Assembly (NCBI GenBank): GCA_017450435.1 | Contig: JAFSTO010000075.1 | Coordinates: 54,829 to 118,828 of the forward strand | DNA from: Paludibacteraceae bacterium | GTDB taxonomy: Bacteria > Bacteroidota > Bacteroidia > Bacteroidales > Paludibacteraceae | Direction of reading: 5' to 3' | Length of the DNA stretch: 64,000 nucleotides | Part shown: positions 53,109-63,901 of the stretch, in pieces | Numbering within the stretch: position 1 is the stretch's first letter | How the letters are laid out: every line of letters starts with the position of its first letter | Position numbers and translations under genes: made by a program | Notes under the pieces: generated by a model | Database searches by the model: none | What the model was told of the DNA's origin: nothing | Seen by the model: the letters and a program-made list of their open reading frames with translations, nothing else

Positions 53109-53249
53109 TATCTGTACACGCTGATTGTGAAGTGTAGTGAAAATGACAATGTTTTCCGCGATATTGTCAACCCTGCATAGCAATTTGTTACTTTTATCGC
53201 TGTTTTTGCATTATAAATACAACTTTTTGAAAATTTTTTAAGAAAAAAC

Positions 53250-53280
53250 TTGTTTATTTTAGCAATTTTTTTTAAATTTG
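53250..53280 (+). promoter_or_regulatory. Promoter of the giant exported protein gene
   Basis: TTG (53250-53252), 20 nt, TAAATTTG (53273-53280). This leaves a leader of about 95 nt. The region 53109-53249 otherwise holds only AT-rich sequence. Confidence 0.6.
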
Positions 53281-53384
53281 CAAAATTTATGTAATAATTT
53301 ACATACACATATAGAAAAAAGTCCCCGCCTAAACTACTACAGGGCAATAGAAAAGTATTATTGTTCGTAAAATCAAAATGAGGT

Positions 53385-56300
53385 ATGAAGTATATGAGTA
53401 AGTTATTTTTCAAGCATTCATCCGTTATTCGGATTCTTATAGTTAGCATGGTGTTGTTTACCGCGCCACGTATGTTCGGTGTGGGTTGGACACCGACGGA
53501 TGCCGGTTTGGTAGTGAATCTGGAGCAGGGCGAACGGTTCTTGCTGTCGGTATGGGTGGATAAGAACAGTAACGGCACAGAAGAAGACGGCGAGGAGTTC
53601 TTCGTTAGTAACTATAACCGCTATTCGGGTGGATATTTCAGCTATTCGGCGGGTTCGTTTATGAAACTTCTCCCTGCCACAGAAATAACAGAGATGAACG
53701 AATGGTCGGTGGGTGCGCCGTTGAATCGTGGTAATAAAGCGTTGGGCGGTATTGTTTATACGATTTGGAACGACGGTAAGACACTGAAAACGAGTGATTC
53801 GTTTAAGTTCCTGGGTGACCTGACGAGTGATTACAACGATGCAAAGGCCTGTGATGTCGTGTTCGTTGTTCCTACCGAGCGCGGTGTGCCTACGGTAGAT
53901 GGTCGTGCCGGTCTCTCTTCTTTTGACCCGCTAGCCCCGAGCGGTACGTTGGGCCGAGGCACGGCTCCTTTTAACGGAAGGATGGGAACGGGTTTCCTGG
54001 GCATGACCTACCGCGAGGTCTATATGTTCGAAATCCCGAAAGCCAACAGTCCGCAATCCTATACCAATGCAGGCTTGGTGACTTTCAACACAACGCTGTC
54101 GACCTGGAATTTAAGTTCAGGTGCAGGCGAGATAGCAAAAGGTAAAGCAGCTTATGCTTATGCGGATAGCAAGCACGATAAGACCCCTCGTACGATCTTC
54201 CGTCTCTATCTCTTGGATGATCCTATTAACAGTTGCAGCAGCTATTTCTTTGCAACGGACGAGCAGGACGATGTGCGCTACCGCAAGAATGAAAACGACC
54301 CGCAGAAACCGTCCGATAGTACTGCGGTTAAGAGAATCTACACGATGGATCGCCTGATGTGTATGAGCCGCGATGGCAGCACGAAGTATTACCGGACGGA
54401 TCTGATGCATGTGCCGGCGCCGGACAACACGTATTACTATGTAGGTTATAACGACAAGTATAAAGACGATGACGGAGAGTCAATGGGAACGAGTGGTGCT
54501 AAGTCCCACTTCACCAACATACGCGAACTGCCAATGAAAGACCTGTCGGGGTTCAAGGCTCCTGCAGGTGCATACGGACAGATGGTGGTGGATACGACAT
54601 CGGCGGCGGATAACTTAGGTGTAAGTTTTGAGCCGGTGGGATACTTCCTGAAAATCAAAGAGACGGGCAAGAACATCCGTCTGCACAAGACAGGCGACAA
54701 CACATGGACGTGCGAGGAGATGTGGACGATCAGCGGTTATTATGCCAGTTTGCATATTCGAACGATGCTGATGACCGGTTCAGAGTTCCGTGAGGACGAC
54801 GAGGGTGCACCTATTGAAGGCTGGAGTAAATGGGTGCGTGGTGATAGCGTACCGACGAGTGACGGCAAAAGTATCGTTGGTAAGTCCGGTTATGCACAGA
54901 TTACTGTCAATAATACCGACTCGAACGGCCATATGGTGTTTATCTTAGGAGATAACACGAAATGGATTCGGTATGACAACAACGGATTCATGGGGTTGGA
55001 GATGCCGTTGCAGTATCCCTTATCCGGTGAAAATAAGGTGACAATCATGGCACCGCGTATCAAACCCGAATATACCTTCCTTGGCTGGACGAAGAATGCA
55101 GATGGATCGGGAGATACGTTAAAGGTGGGAGATGAGTTTACGTTTACGGAAGCCGGCGAAGTAAAACTCTATGCGCAAGCGCGGTATGACGGCACCTTGC
55201 AGATGGCTATTTCGTTCATGCAGGGTGGCAAGCGTTACTTCCTGACTCACCCGGGTCGCGAGGCACCGCGTTATGCTCGTGCACGCCATTTTGATTATTG
55301 GGAGAACACATGGCAGGGTATGGAGAATGCGGAGAACGAGGATCCGAACTACCTCAGTACATATGAACTACGCTGTCCGATAGCCGAGATCAAGCGAAAG
55401 GACGGTGATATACCTGATCTGGATATTAAGGAGCATGTGTTAGGCCCGCGCCACTATACGATGAAGGGTTATACGGATTCGCTGACGTTCTATGAGAATT
55501 TTACTCCGGCTAAAAATGAGTATATCGGTTTGTATTATGAAGAGGCGTTCAACACTATCCTTGCGAACAACACGTGGGCTGGTTTGTTTACGACGACGAG
55601 TAAGGCCACCGAACTCAGTTGGCCGAACTACAAAGTGCCGTATATAACGGGCGTCAAAATCAAATCCGAGCGATACGTGGAGGAATATGATCCTGTGAAC
55701 AAACCCGACTCGCTGATTCTGAAGGTGCGCGCCAACAGGGATAAGTCTTACGTCAAATACGATCCTGTGCGTAACCAGTTCAACGGTCAAGCCGATTCGG
55801 CAAGTGCTACCACGTTTGACGTCTCGGCAGTGATTGTAGCCGACGAGCACTATATCATCCTGCCAGACACTTCGGAGGTGTGGCGCGACTCACTTCTGTT
55901 CGATTTCCATAGGGACGAACAGCAACGCGAAGCGATATGGTCGAAACTGATCGGCAAGCAGCTGATGGCTGTGATGATTGTGGATGGCGATACGGTATAT
56001 TTCCACCCGAGCCGCGATCCGCGCAAGAACATCAATGACCCGAACAACTTGTACCTGTCGCCGGACTTCCGTGTGACGCAGAACTTTGAGTTGATCCGCG
56101 ACAGCCGTGTGAGCGGCTCGATAACCCCGGGCGACAGCGCCCGGATGGAAGCAACCGATCACTATTGGCACTACGATATAGTAAGCGGTCAGAGCAGCCC
56201 GATCAATGTGAAAGACGCCGGAGGCAACTATATTGATGTCGTCGATACGTTCCGTATTACGCTCAGTCAGGGCGCTATCAGTAAGATCAAGGAGTACCGC

Positions 56301-59300
56301 GGCCGTTGGAATAGAAATGCAGCGGGACTGGAGATAAACAAAGACGGTTCGCGTTATCGCGACGTGATTGTCCACACGAAGACGTATCACTCAGGAGACA
56401 CACTAACGCGAACGGTACTCAAAGCAGCGAAAGAGAGATATAGTTTTGGTCCATTAGCAGGACAGACTCAACAAATCAACTTCCTGCTCACGCGTGAGAC
56501 GTACCACCAGATGCTGGATAAGGATGGTAATCCGGAAGGCGAAAACATACTGTCCGTCGATACACTGACTTCCGGATGGAAGATGAAGGCTACGGGGTGC
56601 GGTTTTGCCAAGGGTAAAGATACCTACTACAAAGTGGCAAGTGCTGTAGGAAGTCTGGTCACCTTGAATGTCGAGAAAGAGAACACATCCGGCATTAACT
56701 ACGACACGCTTGTTATCTCCACCATTTTTGTGAACGAAGTAGACAGCGTTTTGACAGTGCCCGTACGTGTGCCTTTGGTGCAAGCTGCATTGGAGGGCGA
56801 CGAACTGATCTGGTCGGCTGTATATAACAAGCAGCGGTACTACATCATGGCAGGTTCAGACGGACTGATTGCCCGCAAATACAACCTGAAGGACAATACG
56901 CTCTACAAGGAGGGAACGACAACCCACCTGATCAAAGGCATGAAGAATGATGCGAATAGTGACAAGCAGTATATCACTCCGTGGCAGTATGATTATCACC
57001 CTATAGCGGAAAAGCAGACGGATACGCTGATGCTGAAAACCAAGCTGCCGGGCGGTACAACCAAATACTTCTGCATCACAGGCGAAGGATCAAGCGCAAG
57101 AGGAGTATTGGGCGCCACGCCATCGCTGTTGATATACAAGTACGTCAATGTCTATGCGAACGACAACACGAACTTCGAGGAGCAGGTACGCATCCGATAT
57201 GGTGCAGACGGATGGCTGAAGTTGACGGGCGTATCAGGCACCGTGCCGACCATCGAGTTGACGACTACCGAATCCGAAGGCACAGTCTTCTCGTGGGGCT
57301 ATCTGCATGACGAGTACAGTCTGCTCAACAACGGCTCGTACCCCAGCCAAGAGAGCGTAGAGTTCGGCTATAACCGAGTAGCTCCGGCATCCGTGCAGAC
57401 GCTCTATAAAGCCCGGCACGAGTACTCGATGCTGGTGGATAACACGATGACCTACCTCTGCCAGAGAGAACAGACACGTATCGACAGCCTGACTTCCGCC
57501 TCTCGGGAGTGGAAGACACAATACAGGATCGACACGATTCGTGACCATCGCGTGGCAACCCTGAGCGCCTTGAATAACACCACTGTCGATTCCACACTGA
57601 CTACGACCATCACACCCGTCGGTACCAGCCCGATGAATGTGACCTATGGTGGCGAGTACGTGAATATTGTGGATACATTGCGAGTAACCCTCTCGTTGCA
57701 GGATGGTGCTCCTGCCTACCGATTCAAGGACGGATGGAGTAAGTTCACCAAGATCAGCGACGCGAACCTGAAAATCCCTCTGATACGTCGAACCTACCAC
57801 GAGGAGCCTTATAACGGAGTGGAGTGCTCTGTGGAGGGCGATGAGGATATATACACGTTCCCTGCCACGATTGTTGCATCAGGCACCGGCAAGAACGACA
57901 CACATACGTTCACCTTTCACACCACGAACAATACAGGTGCGCAGGTGGTGAACGTATATGGTGAAGTTGCTGCGACCAGAAAGACCTCATCTGTCGATTT
58001 GACCGGCGCGATGAATCTGAAGAACCACTCACTCGCCCAGGTTAGTCTGGCGGACGAAAAGGGTAATATACCTTCGTGGTGCGTACTGAGCGATACGACA
58101 GCAAACACCGTGACGGTCAAGTGTACTGAAAGCGGTATCCGTTCGTCGCGTATCGCCTATCTGTACTTGGCATATATCGTGATGATCGATGCAGTACCGC
58201 ATTTCGTTAACTTCCGCATCACGATATCACAACAGAGTTTGTTCGAGTATGCTAACAACCAGCACCTCGTACACAGCGCCGGTGCGTCGGGCGACGACTT
58301 GCGGCCTGACGGTATGCAGCAGGTGCATGAGAACAGACGCATCCTTTATTACTACCCCGAGCAGGATGTGGAGTTACCTGTTCGCGAACGCGCGTTCTAC
58401 GGCTGGTGGCGCTGGTATCGCGAGGGCAAAGGCGATATAGGCGACTCGGATGTACCGGATTCCCTGTGGCGTGTGTTCCCGCGTAATATCGGTAAATACA
58501 ACTTCCCCTATCGTATCATCGGTGACTCGGTAGATGATGGCGCGGGCGGTAAGAAACTCGTGACGATGGGACGTTACACCGTGTTCCACTATCCGTCGAA
58601 AGACTATGGCAACAAGAACGACCCGCCATCCAAGTCAGCACGTGTAGCTCCGCCGGTCACAACGCTGGGCGCAGAACGCAAAGATACCGTTACGTATGCC
58701 GTCGATATGAGTAACTACTACGACAACCTGCCTATGTCCCTTAAGAATAAGAACAATGTGGATATAGAAATGATGGATACGATGACGGCTATCATCGAGC
58801 CCACGCTATCTATCCGCGAGGTGTTCGAACTGCATCCGTGGACAGAGATGGCTGCTAAGTTGGACGGCTACAAATACACCGATGCAACCAGTAATGGCAG
58901 TGACTCGTACATGAATGCCTACATGGAGGAGCATGAGGTCATGGCTCCTATCGGCAACCGTCTGCTGCTGCGCACCGAACAGCGCTATAACTACGAGAAC
59001 CTCACGAAGCATGGGCACTCGGAGTCGTTGCTGGGTTACTACATGCGTGATGACAACTGGAGTACAAGCGGATGGGATGCAGCTCGTCAAGACTCGATGA
59101 TCTGGTGCGGCGGATGGGATGCGGACTGCCGGTGGTTCAGTTACAACACCATGACAAAGACATATGCTGCATGTACGCACAGCATATCCACCGAAGAGGA
59201 CTTCCTTGTCGTGCCCGCACGAACAAGTATATCCGAAGGACATAAGTTCGATACCATTTATTACTTCCTAAGAGCACGCAGTAAGAGGACAACTACCGTT

Positions 59301-62300
59301 GCAGGCAAGGATACAACTGTTGACGGAGGCAACTGGTTCAACATCTGCCGGTACAAGATCATCTATCATCAGAAAGACCTGTACGGCCCGAAGGAAGAAA
59401 CGGCACCCAAGGGTGAAGTCAAGGCACTGATCACCAATGACGAGATAGAGCAGAACTACGAGGTACTCGAGCGCCTGAACTTCGATTATAACAAACCCGG
59501 CACCGGTTACACCATCTATCCGCACCCGCTGCCGTGGGCGGACGCGTCGTACGGCTACACCTATCCGGAGACCTCCGACCTGCCGCACAACCGTTACCAC
59601 GATCAGTCGGACTTCCCGAACCACGGTGAGTATGGTCTGATCAACCGTATTCCGTACGACCAATACTGGCGTAAAATGGAGCAACACGGCGGCGCAGCCA
59701 ACGGCTATATGATCTACTGCGACGGTATGGCTTCTGCCGGACAGGTGGCAGCCCTCTCGCTGAACACCCAACTGTGCGAGGGACAGAGTATGTACTTCTC
59801 CGGCTATGTAGGCAACCCGAGTAGTCAGACCGGTAAGTCCGATCCGAACTTCATCTTCAGTGTGCAGGGATCGACCGACGGCTCGACATGGGAAGATATA
59901 ACCTCGTACATGACCGGCGATATCAAGCCGTCGAACAACTGGTATCAGATCTATTTCCCGATCAACCACAACCGCAAAGGTGGCAAGACGGAGTATTCGC
60001 ACTTCCGCGTGCAGATATTCAACGTGGCTGCTAACTTCGACGGCAATGACTTTGTCATCGACGACATGTGTATCTTCGCTACCAAGCCGCCGTTGCTTGC
60101 GTACCAAGCCAACACCCAATGCGTTGAGGACAGCAGGAACGACTCTATCACGCAGGTGGTGCTCCGTCTGGACTACAAGGGCTTTACCGATAAGAAATAC
60201 AACAACGCTAACGTATATTACACGATAGTGCAGTCCAAAGCCGGCAGCGCGGATACGACCTTCGTCAAGATGGATGACGGTTACTTGCATGAAGCTACCA
60301 TAGCCGGAACGCCGGATACCATCTACGGCTATATCGAGGTGCCGGAAGCTGGCTATATGCCGATTGTGGGAACAGACTCTATCTACCCCAATATGGGTAC
60401 GCTCGTCGCGCGCTTTGAAGCGAACGCTGCACATAAGACAGGCTACATTTACGAAACCTTGGACGGCGTGTCACGTCCTGTACTGTACGTGATCCATCAG
60501 GCGAAGATGGCTGCTAACAAGAAGTACAACGTGCATATGGCACTTTCCTACAGCGACATGCTGCGTAGTATATGCGCTATGACCAGCGAGTTGAAGGTCA
60601 CCAACCGAATGATGCTGGAACTCAACGGCGAGGAGCAGCAGAACCGCGAGGAAAACGTGTGCCCGAACTCGACCTACACCCTGAGCATGCGCGTCAAAGG
60701 TACACAATATGTTGAGGGCGCTGCACCGCTTGACCTTACAGGCTCGTGCGTCAACGACTGGCTGCTCTACGGCGACACGGCGGAGGCGTCCAGCTATGTC
60801 CGTTACGGTCATTACTACAGCGACATCGTCAAGGTGGTGAAGGATATTCTGCGTGCAAATGATCCGTCGAACACCAACCATTTTGCGCAGAACCTGTCGG
60901 ATGTGAACCGCAACGTGATGGTTCGCATGCAAGGCGCTATGACACTCAAGCAAAGTATAGCAGCATACGACCTGCTCGCAGATATGGTGAACAAGGGCTA
61001 CCTGACCTTGTATAAGTCGAAGATCGATGCCACCGTGATGACAGGCAGTGAACTTGAATACGTTGTATTCCCTATTATCGGTTCGGGTTCGAAGGAAATG
61101 GAGGATGCCGGCATCGAGGTATGTCCGCAACCGATACACATCAAGCTCACGCCCAGCGGCTCTACATCCGCTCCAATAGTCATTGGCGGCATCAACCGCG
61201 ACGAGACACAACTGTCGCAACCCCTGGTGCTCCTTGCCAATGAGCAGAACGCCAACAAGCAGATCACGATCCACATCGACGACATACAGGCGGACCGCGC
61301 TATCCACTCCGTCAGCCTGCTCTCGACCGATGATCCGAACTTCCTCGAGGGCTCGCACACATTGAACCTGTTGCCCAACAAGGTGTACGGCGAAGGGGCT
61401 TATTACACCCGCGGCGATGATATCCTCTTGCGTCCCGCAAGCGCATCCACGTATCACATGCGCCCGGGATACAACTATACGTTCATTATCACCATGCAGA
61501 CGTCGGTAGGCGCCACAACGCTCGGTGGCGGATGTCCTGTTGGTACGATCCCGTTCACCGTATCCGTTGTGCCGGATTACCTGCGCTGGGATCCGAAGAA
61601 CAACGAGAGCAACCGCTGGAACAACCCGGGGAACTGGGTAGGCGTAAGCGACGCGAACGAGAAGATCCACGACAATGCACACTTCGCACCGCTGGCTACA
61701 TCGAACGTGATCATTCCCACCCTGGATCCGGGACTGCCTTACCCCGAAGTGCCTAACCTCGCGGATAAAGCATCGTATGACTCGATCAAGCAAGTCGGAT
61801 TTGAGTACAACAAGTGTAATGTCATCCGCTTCATGCCGGGTGCAGCTATGGGACAACAGCAGCGCATGAACTACAACAGGGCGGTTGTTGACCTGAGCAC
61901 GCCGCACGAGAAGTGGGCACTACGCGCGGCACCGGTCACGGGTATGCTCAGTGGCGATATCTTCATGGCGAACGATGATCTGAGTGATGTGACCTCGCCT
62001 TGGGAGGTCGGCTACTTCGATGCCGAAGGACGTAACAAGAACACCGGCAACGCATCGTTCTGGCTCTCGGTATATAACACCGCAACCGTCGATAAGGGTA
62101 ACGGTCACGACGTCAAAGACTCAGCGCGCACTGCATCCGCCGAGTGGTCGAAGGTAACGAACGGTATGACACTCTCCTTGCCGCCGGCAAGCGGATGGGC
62201 AGTCTATACCCGAACGACTTCGCGCAAAGATGCTATAATACGACTACCTAAGAACGACGACATCTATTACTACTACAACCAAGACGGCGATAGGATGGAC

Positions 62301-63374
62301 GACATCTACGAGCACAATCTGCAATACATGCGTGATACATGCGCAGGGGAGGTCGGAGGTAGCGGCAAAGCCGGTAAGTTGGCATATCCCAACGGAGCAT
62401 CACAAAACTACACCCTCAAAAACGGCATGGCGTCCACGATGTTCGTATTCGGTAACCCGACGATGGGATATATCGACATCTGGGGATTCATGGATGATAA
62501 TCCGGGTCTATCGCGCGAGTTTGATTATATTACTTATACAAAATCCGACGATACGGGTTCGTATATAACGGTACCGGAATCTATTGCAGTTGCTACAGTA
62601 GATACTATTACGGAGAAGAAGCGCTACTTGCCGCCTATGCACGCGATAGTTCTCAAGGCAACATCCGGCACTTCGCTTACGGTGACGCTTGACTCCAGTC
62701 GTGTGGTTACCTCGGCAAGGGATGATATTGTTAGTCCTTCGTCAGCACCGAGCCGTATGAGTGCGTCGGGACGCAGACAGGGTTTCATGACGGTGACGGC
62801 GATCAATCCGCTTACGTCGGCAAGTAAGTCGCGTCTGCTGATCGGTCAGGGATACCACAATGCGGTACGCGATGGCGAGGACGCCATGCTAACTACGATA
62901 AACATTAACGAGTACAACTCTTCTGCACCTTCTACACTATTCAACATCTATGCTTCGGAAGGTGAGTACGGACTGAGCGTTGATCTGTTGGACGAGATAG
63001 TGAACGTGCCCGTATCGTTCTATAACATGAGCGGGGTTCCGTTTGAGCCGGTAACAGAATTGTGGTTCACGGGAGTGAATAACATCGACGACGAGCTGGT
63101 ATTCTACGATGCGCTGACCGGTAGTGAGCAGACGATTGTCGATGGTATATGCATCAAGATTCCTACACCGGAGCAGAATCACGAGAAACGGTACTATATC
63201 CGTCGTCGCGGCTTTGATCCCAACGATCAAGGAACCTCGATTGCTACAGATATTGATCCGGCAAGCCACTATGAGATGGATGGTGCTACGGCTGTGAAGA
63301 TAATCAAGGACGGACATGTGCTCATCCTACGTGACGGGCATGTATATACGATGTTCGGACAAAAACTGAGATAA
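53385..63374 (+). CDS. Giant exported protein (3329 residues) with InlB-like repeat and conserved C-terminal tail
   Basis: Predicted surface or secreted protein, perhaps an adhesin; no enzyme motif was recognised. A signal sequence (about 5-32) is followed by long beta-rich regions. An InlB/Flg_new-type repeat is clear at about 555-600 (YTFLGWTKNADGSGDTLKVG). Two related segments, GGNYIDVVDTFRITLS (about 946) and GGEYVNIVDTLRVTLS (about 1422), show an internal duplication. A RWNNPGNWVGV motif near 2745 and WALRAAPVTGMLSGDIF near 2845 are of the kind seen in large Bacteroidota surface proteins. The end, KIIKDGHVLILRDGHVYT then MFGQKLR, matches two exported proteins of the pectin locus. The start may be the ATG at 53394, which is better spaced from GAGGT. 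The frame is unbroken over 9990 nt. A small anchored protein is encoded 2 nt downstream. Confidence 0.88.
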   Translation: MKYMSKLFFKHSSVIRILIVSMVLFTAPRMFGVGWTPTDAGLVVNLEQGERFLLSVWVDKNSNGTEEDGEEFFVSNYNRYSGGYFSYSAGSFMKLLPATEITEMNEWSVGAPLNRGNKALGGIVYTIWNDGKTLKTSDSFKFLGDLTSDYNDAKACDVVFVVPTERGVPTVDGRAGLSSFDPLAPSGTLGRGTAPFNGRMGTGFLGMTYREVYMFEIPKANSPQSYTNAGLVTFNTTLSTWNLSSGAGEIAKGKAAYAYADSKHDKTPRTIFRLYLLDDPINSCSSYFFATDEQDDVRYRKNENDPQKPSDSTAVKRIYTMDRLMCMSRDGSTKYYRTDLMHVPAPDNTYYYVGYNDKYKDDDGESMGTSGAKSHFTNIRELPMKDLSGFKAPAGAYGQMVVDTTSAADNLGVSFEPVGYFLKIKETGKNIRLHKTGDNTWTCEEMWTISGYYASLHIRTMLMTGSEFREDDEGAPIEGWSKWVRGDSVPTSDGKSIVGKSGYAQITVNNTDSNGHMVFILGDNTKWIRYDNNGFMGLEMPLQYPLSGENKVTIMAPRIKPEYTFLGWTKNADGSGDTLKVGDEFTFTEAGEVKLYAQARYDGTLQMAISFMQGGKRYFLTHPGREAPRYARARHFDYWENTWQGMENAENEDPNYLSTYELRCPIAEIKRKDGDIPDLDIKEHVLGPRHYTMKGYTDSLTFYENFTPAKNEYIGLYYEEAFNTILANNTWAGLFTTTSKATELSWPNYKVPYITGVKIKSERYVEEYDPVNKPDSLILKVRANRDKSYVKYDPVRNQFNGQADSASATTFDVSAVIVADEHYIILPDTSEVWRDSLLFDFHRDEQQREAIWSKLIGKQLMAVMIVDGDTVYFHPSRDPRKNINDPNNLYLSPDFRVTQNFELIRDSRVSGSITPGDSARMEATDHYWHYDIVSGQSSPINVKDAGGNYIDVVDTFRITLSQGAISKIKEYRGRWNRNAAGLEINKDGSRYRDVIVHTKTYHSGDTLTRTVLKAAKERYSFGPLAGQTQQINFLLTRETYHQMLDKDGNPEGENILSVDTLTSGWKMKATGCGFAKGKDTYYKVASAVGSLVTLNVEKENTSGINYDTLVISTIFVNEVDSVLTVPVRVPLVQAALEGDELIWSAVYNKQRYYIMAGSDGLIARKYNLKDNTLYKEGTTTHLIKGMKNDANSDKQYITPWQYDYHPIAEKQTDTLMLKTKLPGGTTKYFCITGEGSSARGVLGATPSLLIYKYVNVYANDNTNFEEQVRIRYGADGWLKLTGVSGTVPTIELTTTESEGTVFSWGYLHDEYSLLNNGSYPSQESVEFGYNRVAPASVQTLYKARHEYSMLVDNTMTYLCQREQTRIDSLTSASREWKTQYRIDTIRDHRVATLSALNNTTVDSTLTTTITPVGTSPMNVTYGGEYVNIVDTLRVTLSLQDGAPAYRFKDGWSKFTKISDANLKIPLIRRTYHEEPYNGVECSVEGDEDIYTFPATIVASGTGKNDTHTFTFHTTNNTGAQVVNVYGEVAATRKTSSVDLTGAMNLKNHSLAQVSLADEKGNIPSWCVLSDTTANTVTVKCTESGIRSSRIAYLYLAYIVMIDAVPHFVNFRITISQQSLFEYANNQHLVHSAGASGDDLRPDGMQQVHENRRILYYYPEQDVELPVRERAFYGWWRWYREGKGDIGDSDVPDSLWRVFPRNIGKYNFPYRIIGDSVDDGAGGKKLVTMGRYTVFHYPSKDYGNKNDPPSKSARVAPPVTTLGAERKDTVTYAVDMSNYYDNLPMSLKNKNNVDIEMMDTMTAIIEPTLSIREVFELHPWTEMAAKLDGYKYTDATSNGSDSYMNAYMEEHEVMAPIGNRLLLRTEQRYNYENLTKHGHSESLLGYYMRDDNWSTSGWDAARQDSMIWCGGWDADCRWFSYNTMTKTYAACTHSISTEEDFLVVPARTSISEGHKFDTIYYFLRARSKRTTTVAGKDTTVDGGNWFNICRYKIIYHQKDLYGPKEETAPKGEVKALITNDEIEQNYEVLERLNFDYNKPGTGYTIYPHPLPWADASYGYTYPETSDLPHNRYHDQSDFPNHGEYGLINRIPYDQYWRKMEQHGGAANGYMIYCDGMASAGQVAALSLNTQLCEGQSMYFSGYVGNPSSQTGKSDPNFIFSVQGSTDGSTWEDITSYMTGDIKPSNNWYQIYFPINHNRKGGKTEYSHFRVQIFNVAANFDGNDFVIDDMCIFATKPPLLAYQANTQCVEDSRNDSITQVVLRLDYKGFTDKKYNNANVYYTIVQSKAGSADTTFVKMDDGYLHEATIAGTPDTIYGYIEVPEAGYMPIVGTDSIYPNMGTLVARFEANAAHKTGYIYETLDGVSRPVLYVIHQAKMAANKKYNVHMALSYSDMLRSICAMTSELKVTNRMMLELNGEEQQNREENVCPNSTYTLSMRVKGTQYVEGAAPLDLTGSCVNDWLLYGDTAEASSYVRYGHYYSDIVKVVKDILRANDPSNTNHFAQNLSDVNRNVMVRMQGAMTLKQSIAAYDLLADMVNKGYLTLYKSKIDATVMTGSELEYVVFPIIGSGSKEMEDAGIEVCPQPIHIKLTPSGSTSAPIVIGGINRDETQLSQPLVLLANEQNANKQITIHIDDIQADRAIHSVSLLSTDDPNFLEGSHTLNLLPNKVYGEGAYYTRGDDILLRPASASTYHMRPGYNYTFIITMQTSVGATTLGGGCPVGTIPFTVSVVPDYLRWDPKNNESNRWNNPGNWVGVSDANEKIHDNAHFAPLATSNVIIPTLDPGLPYPEVPNLADKASYDSIKQVGFEYNKCNVIRFMPGAAMGQQQRMNYNRAVVDLSTPHEKWALRAAPVTGMLSGDIFMANDDLSDVTSPWEVGYFDAEGRNKNTGNASFWLSVYNTATVDKGNGHDVKDSARTASAEWSKVTNGMTLSLPPASGWAVYTRTTSRKDAIIRLPKNDDIYYYYNQDGDRMDDIYEHNLQYMRDTCAGEVGGSGKAGKLAYPNGASQNYTLKNGMASTMFVFGNPTMGYIDIWGFMDDNPGLSREFDYITYTKSDDTGSYITVPESIAVATVDTITEKKRYLPPMHAIVLKATSGTSLTVTLDSSRVVTSARDDIVSPSSAPSRMSASGRRQGFMTVTAINPLTSASKSRLLIGQGYHNAVRDGEDAMLTTININEYNSSAPSTLFNIYASEGEYGLSVDLLDEIVNVPVSFYNMSGVPFEPVTELWFTGVNNIDDELVFYDALTGSEQTIVDGICIKIPTPEQNHEKRYYIRRRGFDPNDQGTSIATDIDPASHYEMDGATAVKIIKDGHVLILRDGHVYTMFGQKLR

Positions 63375-63376
63375 TC

Positions 63377-63784
63377 ATGAAGGGAAGATTGACTACATAT
63401 AAATGGTTGACAATGGTCTTGCTGCTGTGTTGCAGCACCTTGTCGCATGCGTTCACCTACGAGCAGCCTACGCAGCCTGCATCGTGGGAAAGAACGATTA
63501 CATTCAGTGATGACGTTCAGCCGTCATACAACTTCCGTTCGACTTCGTCGTACTCGTCTATAGTGGGTACAACCTCATATATGTCTGATGGCAGTGGTCC
63601 GATCATTTCACCGCGCAGAGCCAGAATGGCTTGGGGGGCGCCGAGCGATGATGATAATCCTGTAGGTACAGTGTCGAATGTACCCATCGGAGAACCGCTC
63701 GTACTGCTTGTACTGGCTTTGCTCTATATTGTATTAAGGAAAAAGCCTACCCCCAACCCCTCCCTGAAAGGAAGGGAGATATAG
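63377..63784 (+). CDS. Small exported protein with C-terminal anchor segment
   Basis: 135 residues: signal peptide (about 1-26, ending SHA), a Ser/Thr/Pro-rich middle, then VPIGEPLVLLVLALLYIVLRKK. This last part has a short motif (PIGE), a membrane helix and a basic cluster, like the tripartite sorting signals of PEP-CTERM or GlyGly-CTERM type, though the motif differs. The final 14 or so residues are coded by a C-rich/G-rich hairpin repeat and may be accidental. The 2-nt gap to the giant gene implies co-translation and a joint role. Confidence 0.7.
   Translation: MKGRLTTYKWLTMVLLLCCSTLSHAFTYEQPTQPASWERTITFSDDVQPSYNFRSTSSYSSIVGTTSYMSDGSGPIISPRRARMAWGAPSDDDNPVGTVSNVPIGEPLVLLVLALLYIVLRKKPTPNPSLKGREI
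63760..63778. repeat. C-rich/G-rich hairpin at the end of the small anchored protein gene
   Basis: CTCCCT (63760-63765) pairs with AGGGAG (63773-63778), within a CCCCAACCCCTCCCT stretch of a kind often seen as a dispersed intergenic repeat in Bacteroidales. Here it forms the last codons of the gene. Confidence 0.5.
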
Positions 63785-63789
63785 AGGAT

Positions 63790-63820
63790 TTTGCACGGCG
63801 AAGCAAATCGCTCGTGCAAA
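63790..63820. repeat. Stem-loop after the giant gene operon
   Basis: TTTGCACG and GCGA pair with TCGC and CGTGCAAA with one bulged T. No T-run follows. The rest of 63785-64000 has no gene that I can support. Confidence 0.55.
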
Positions 63821-63901
63821 GCGAGATAAGAAATGTGCTAATTATACATGGCAAAATGATATAGTTTCCATTTAGAAACGCAATTTTTTAGTAACGAAGA
63901 A

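Noticed and set aside
53109-53249. Possible small RNA between the tRNA-Leu pair and the giant gene
   Set aside because: Only AT-rich sequence with no clear hairpin plus terminator beyond the one assigned to the tRNAs.
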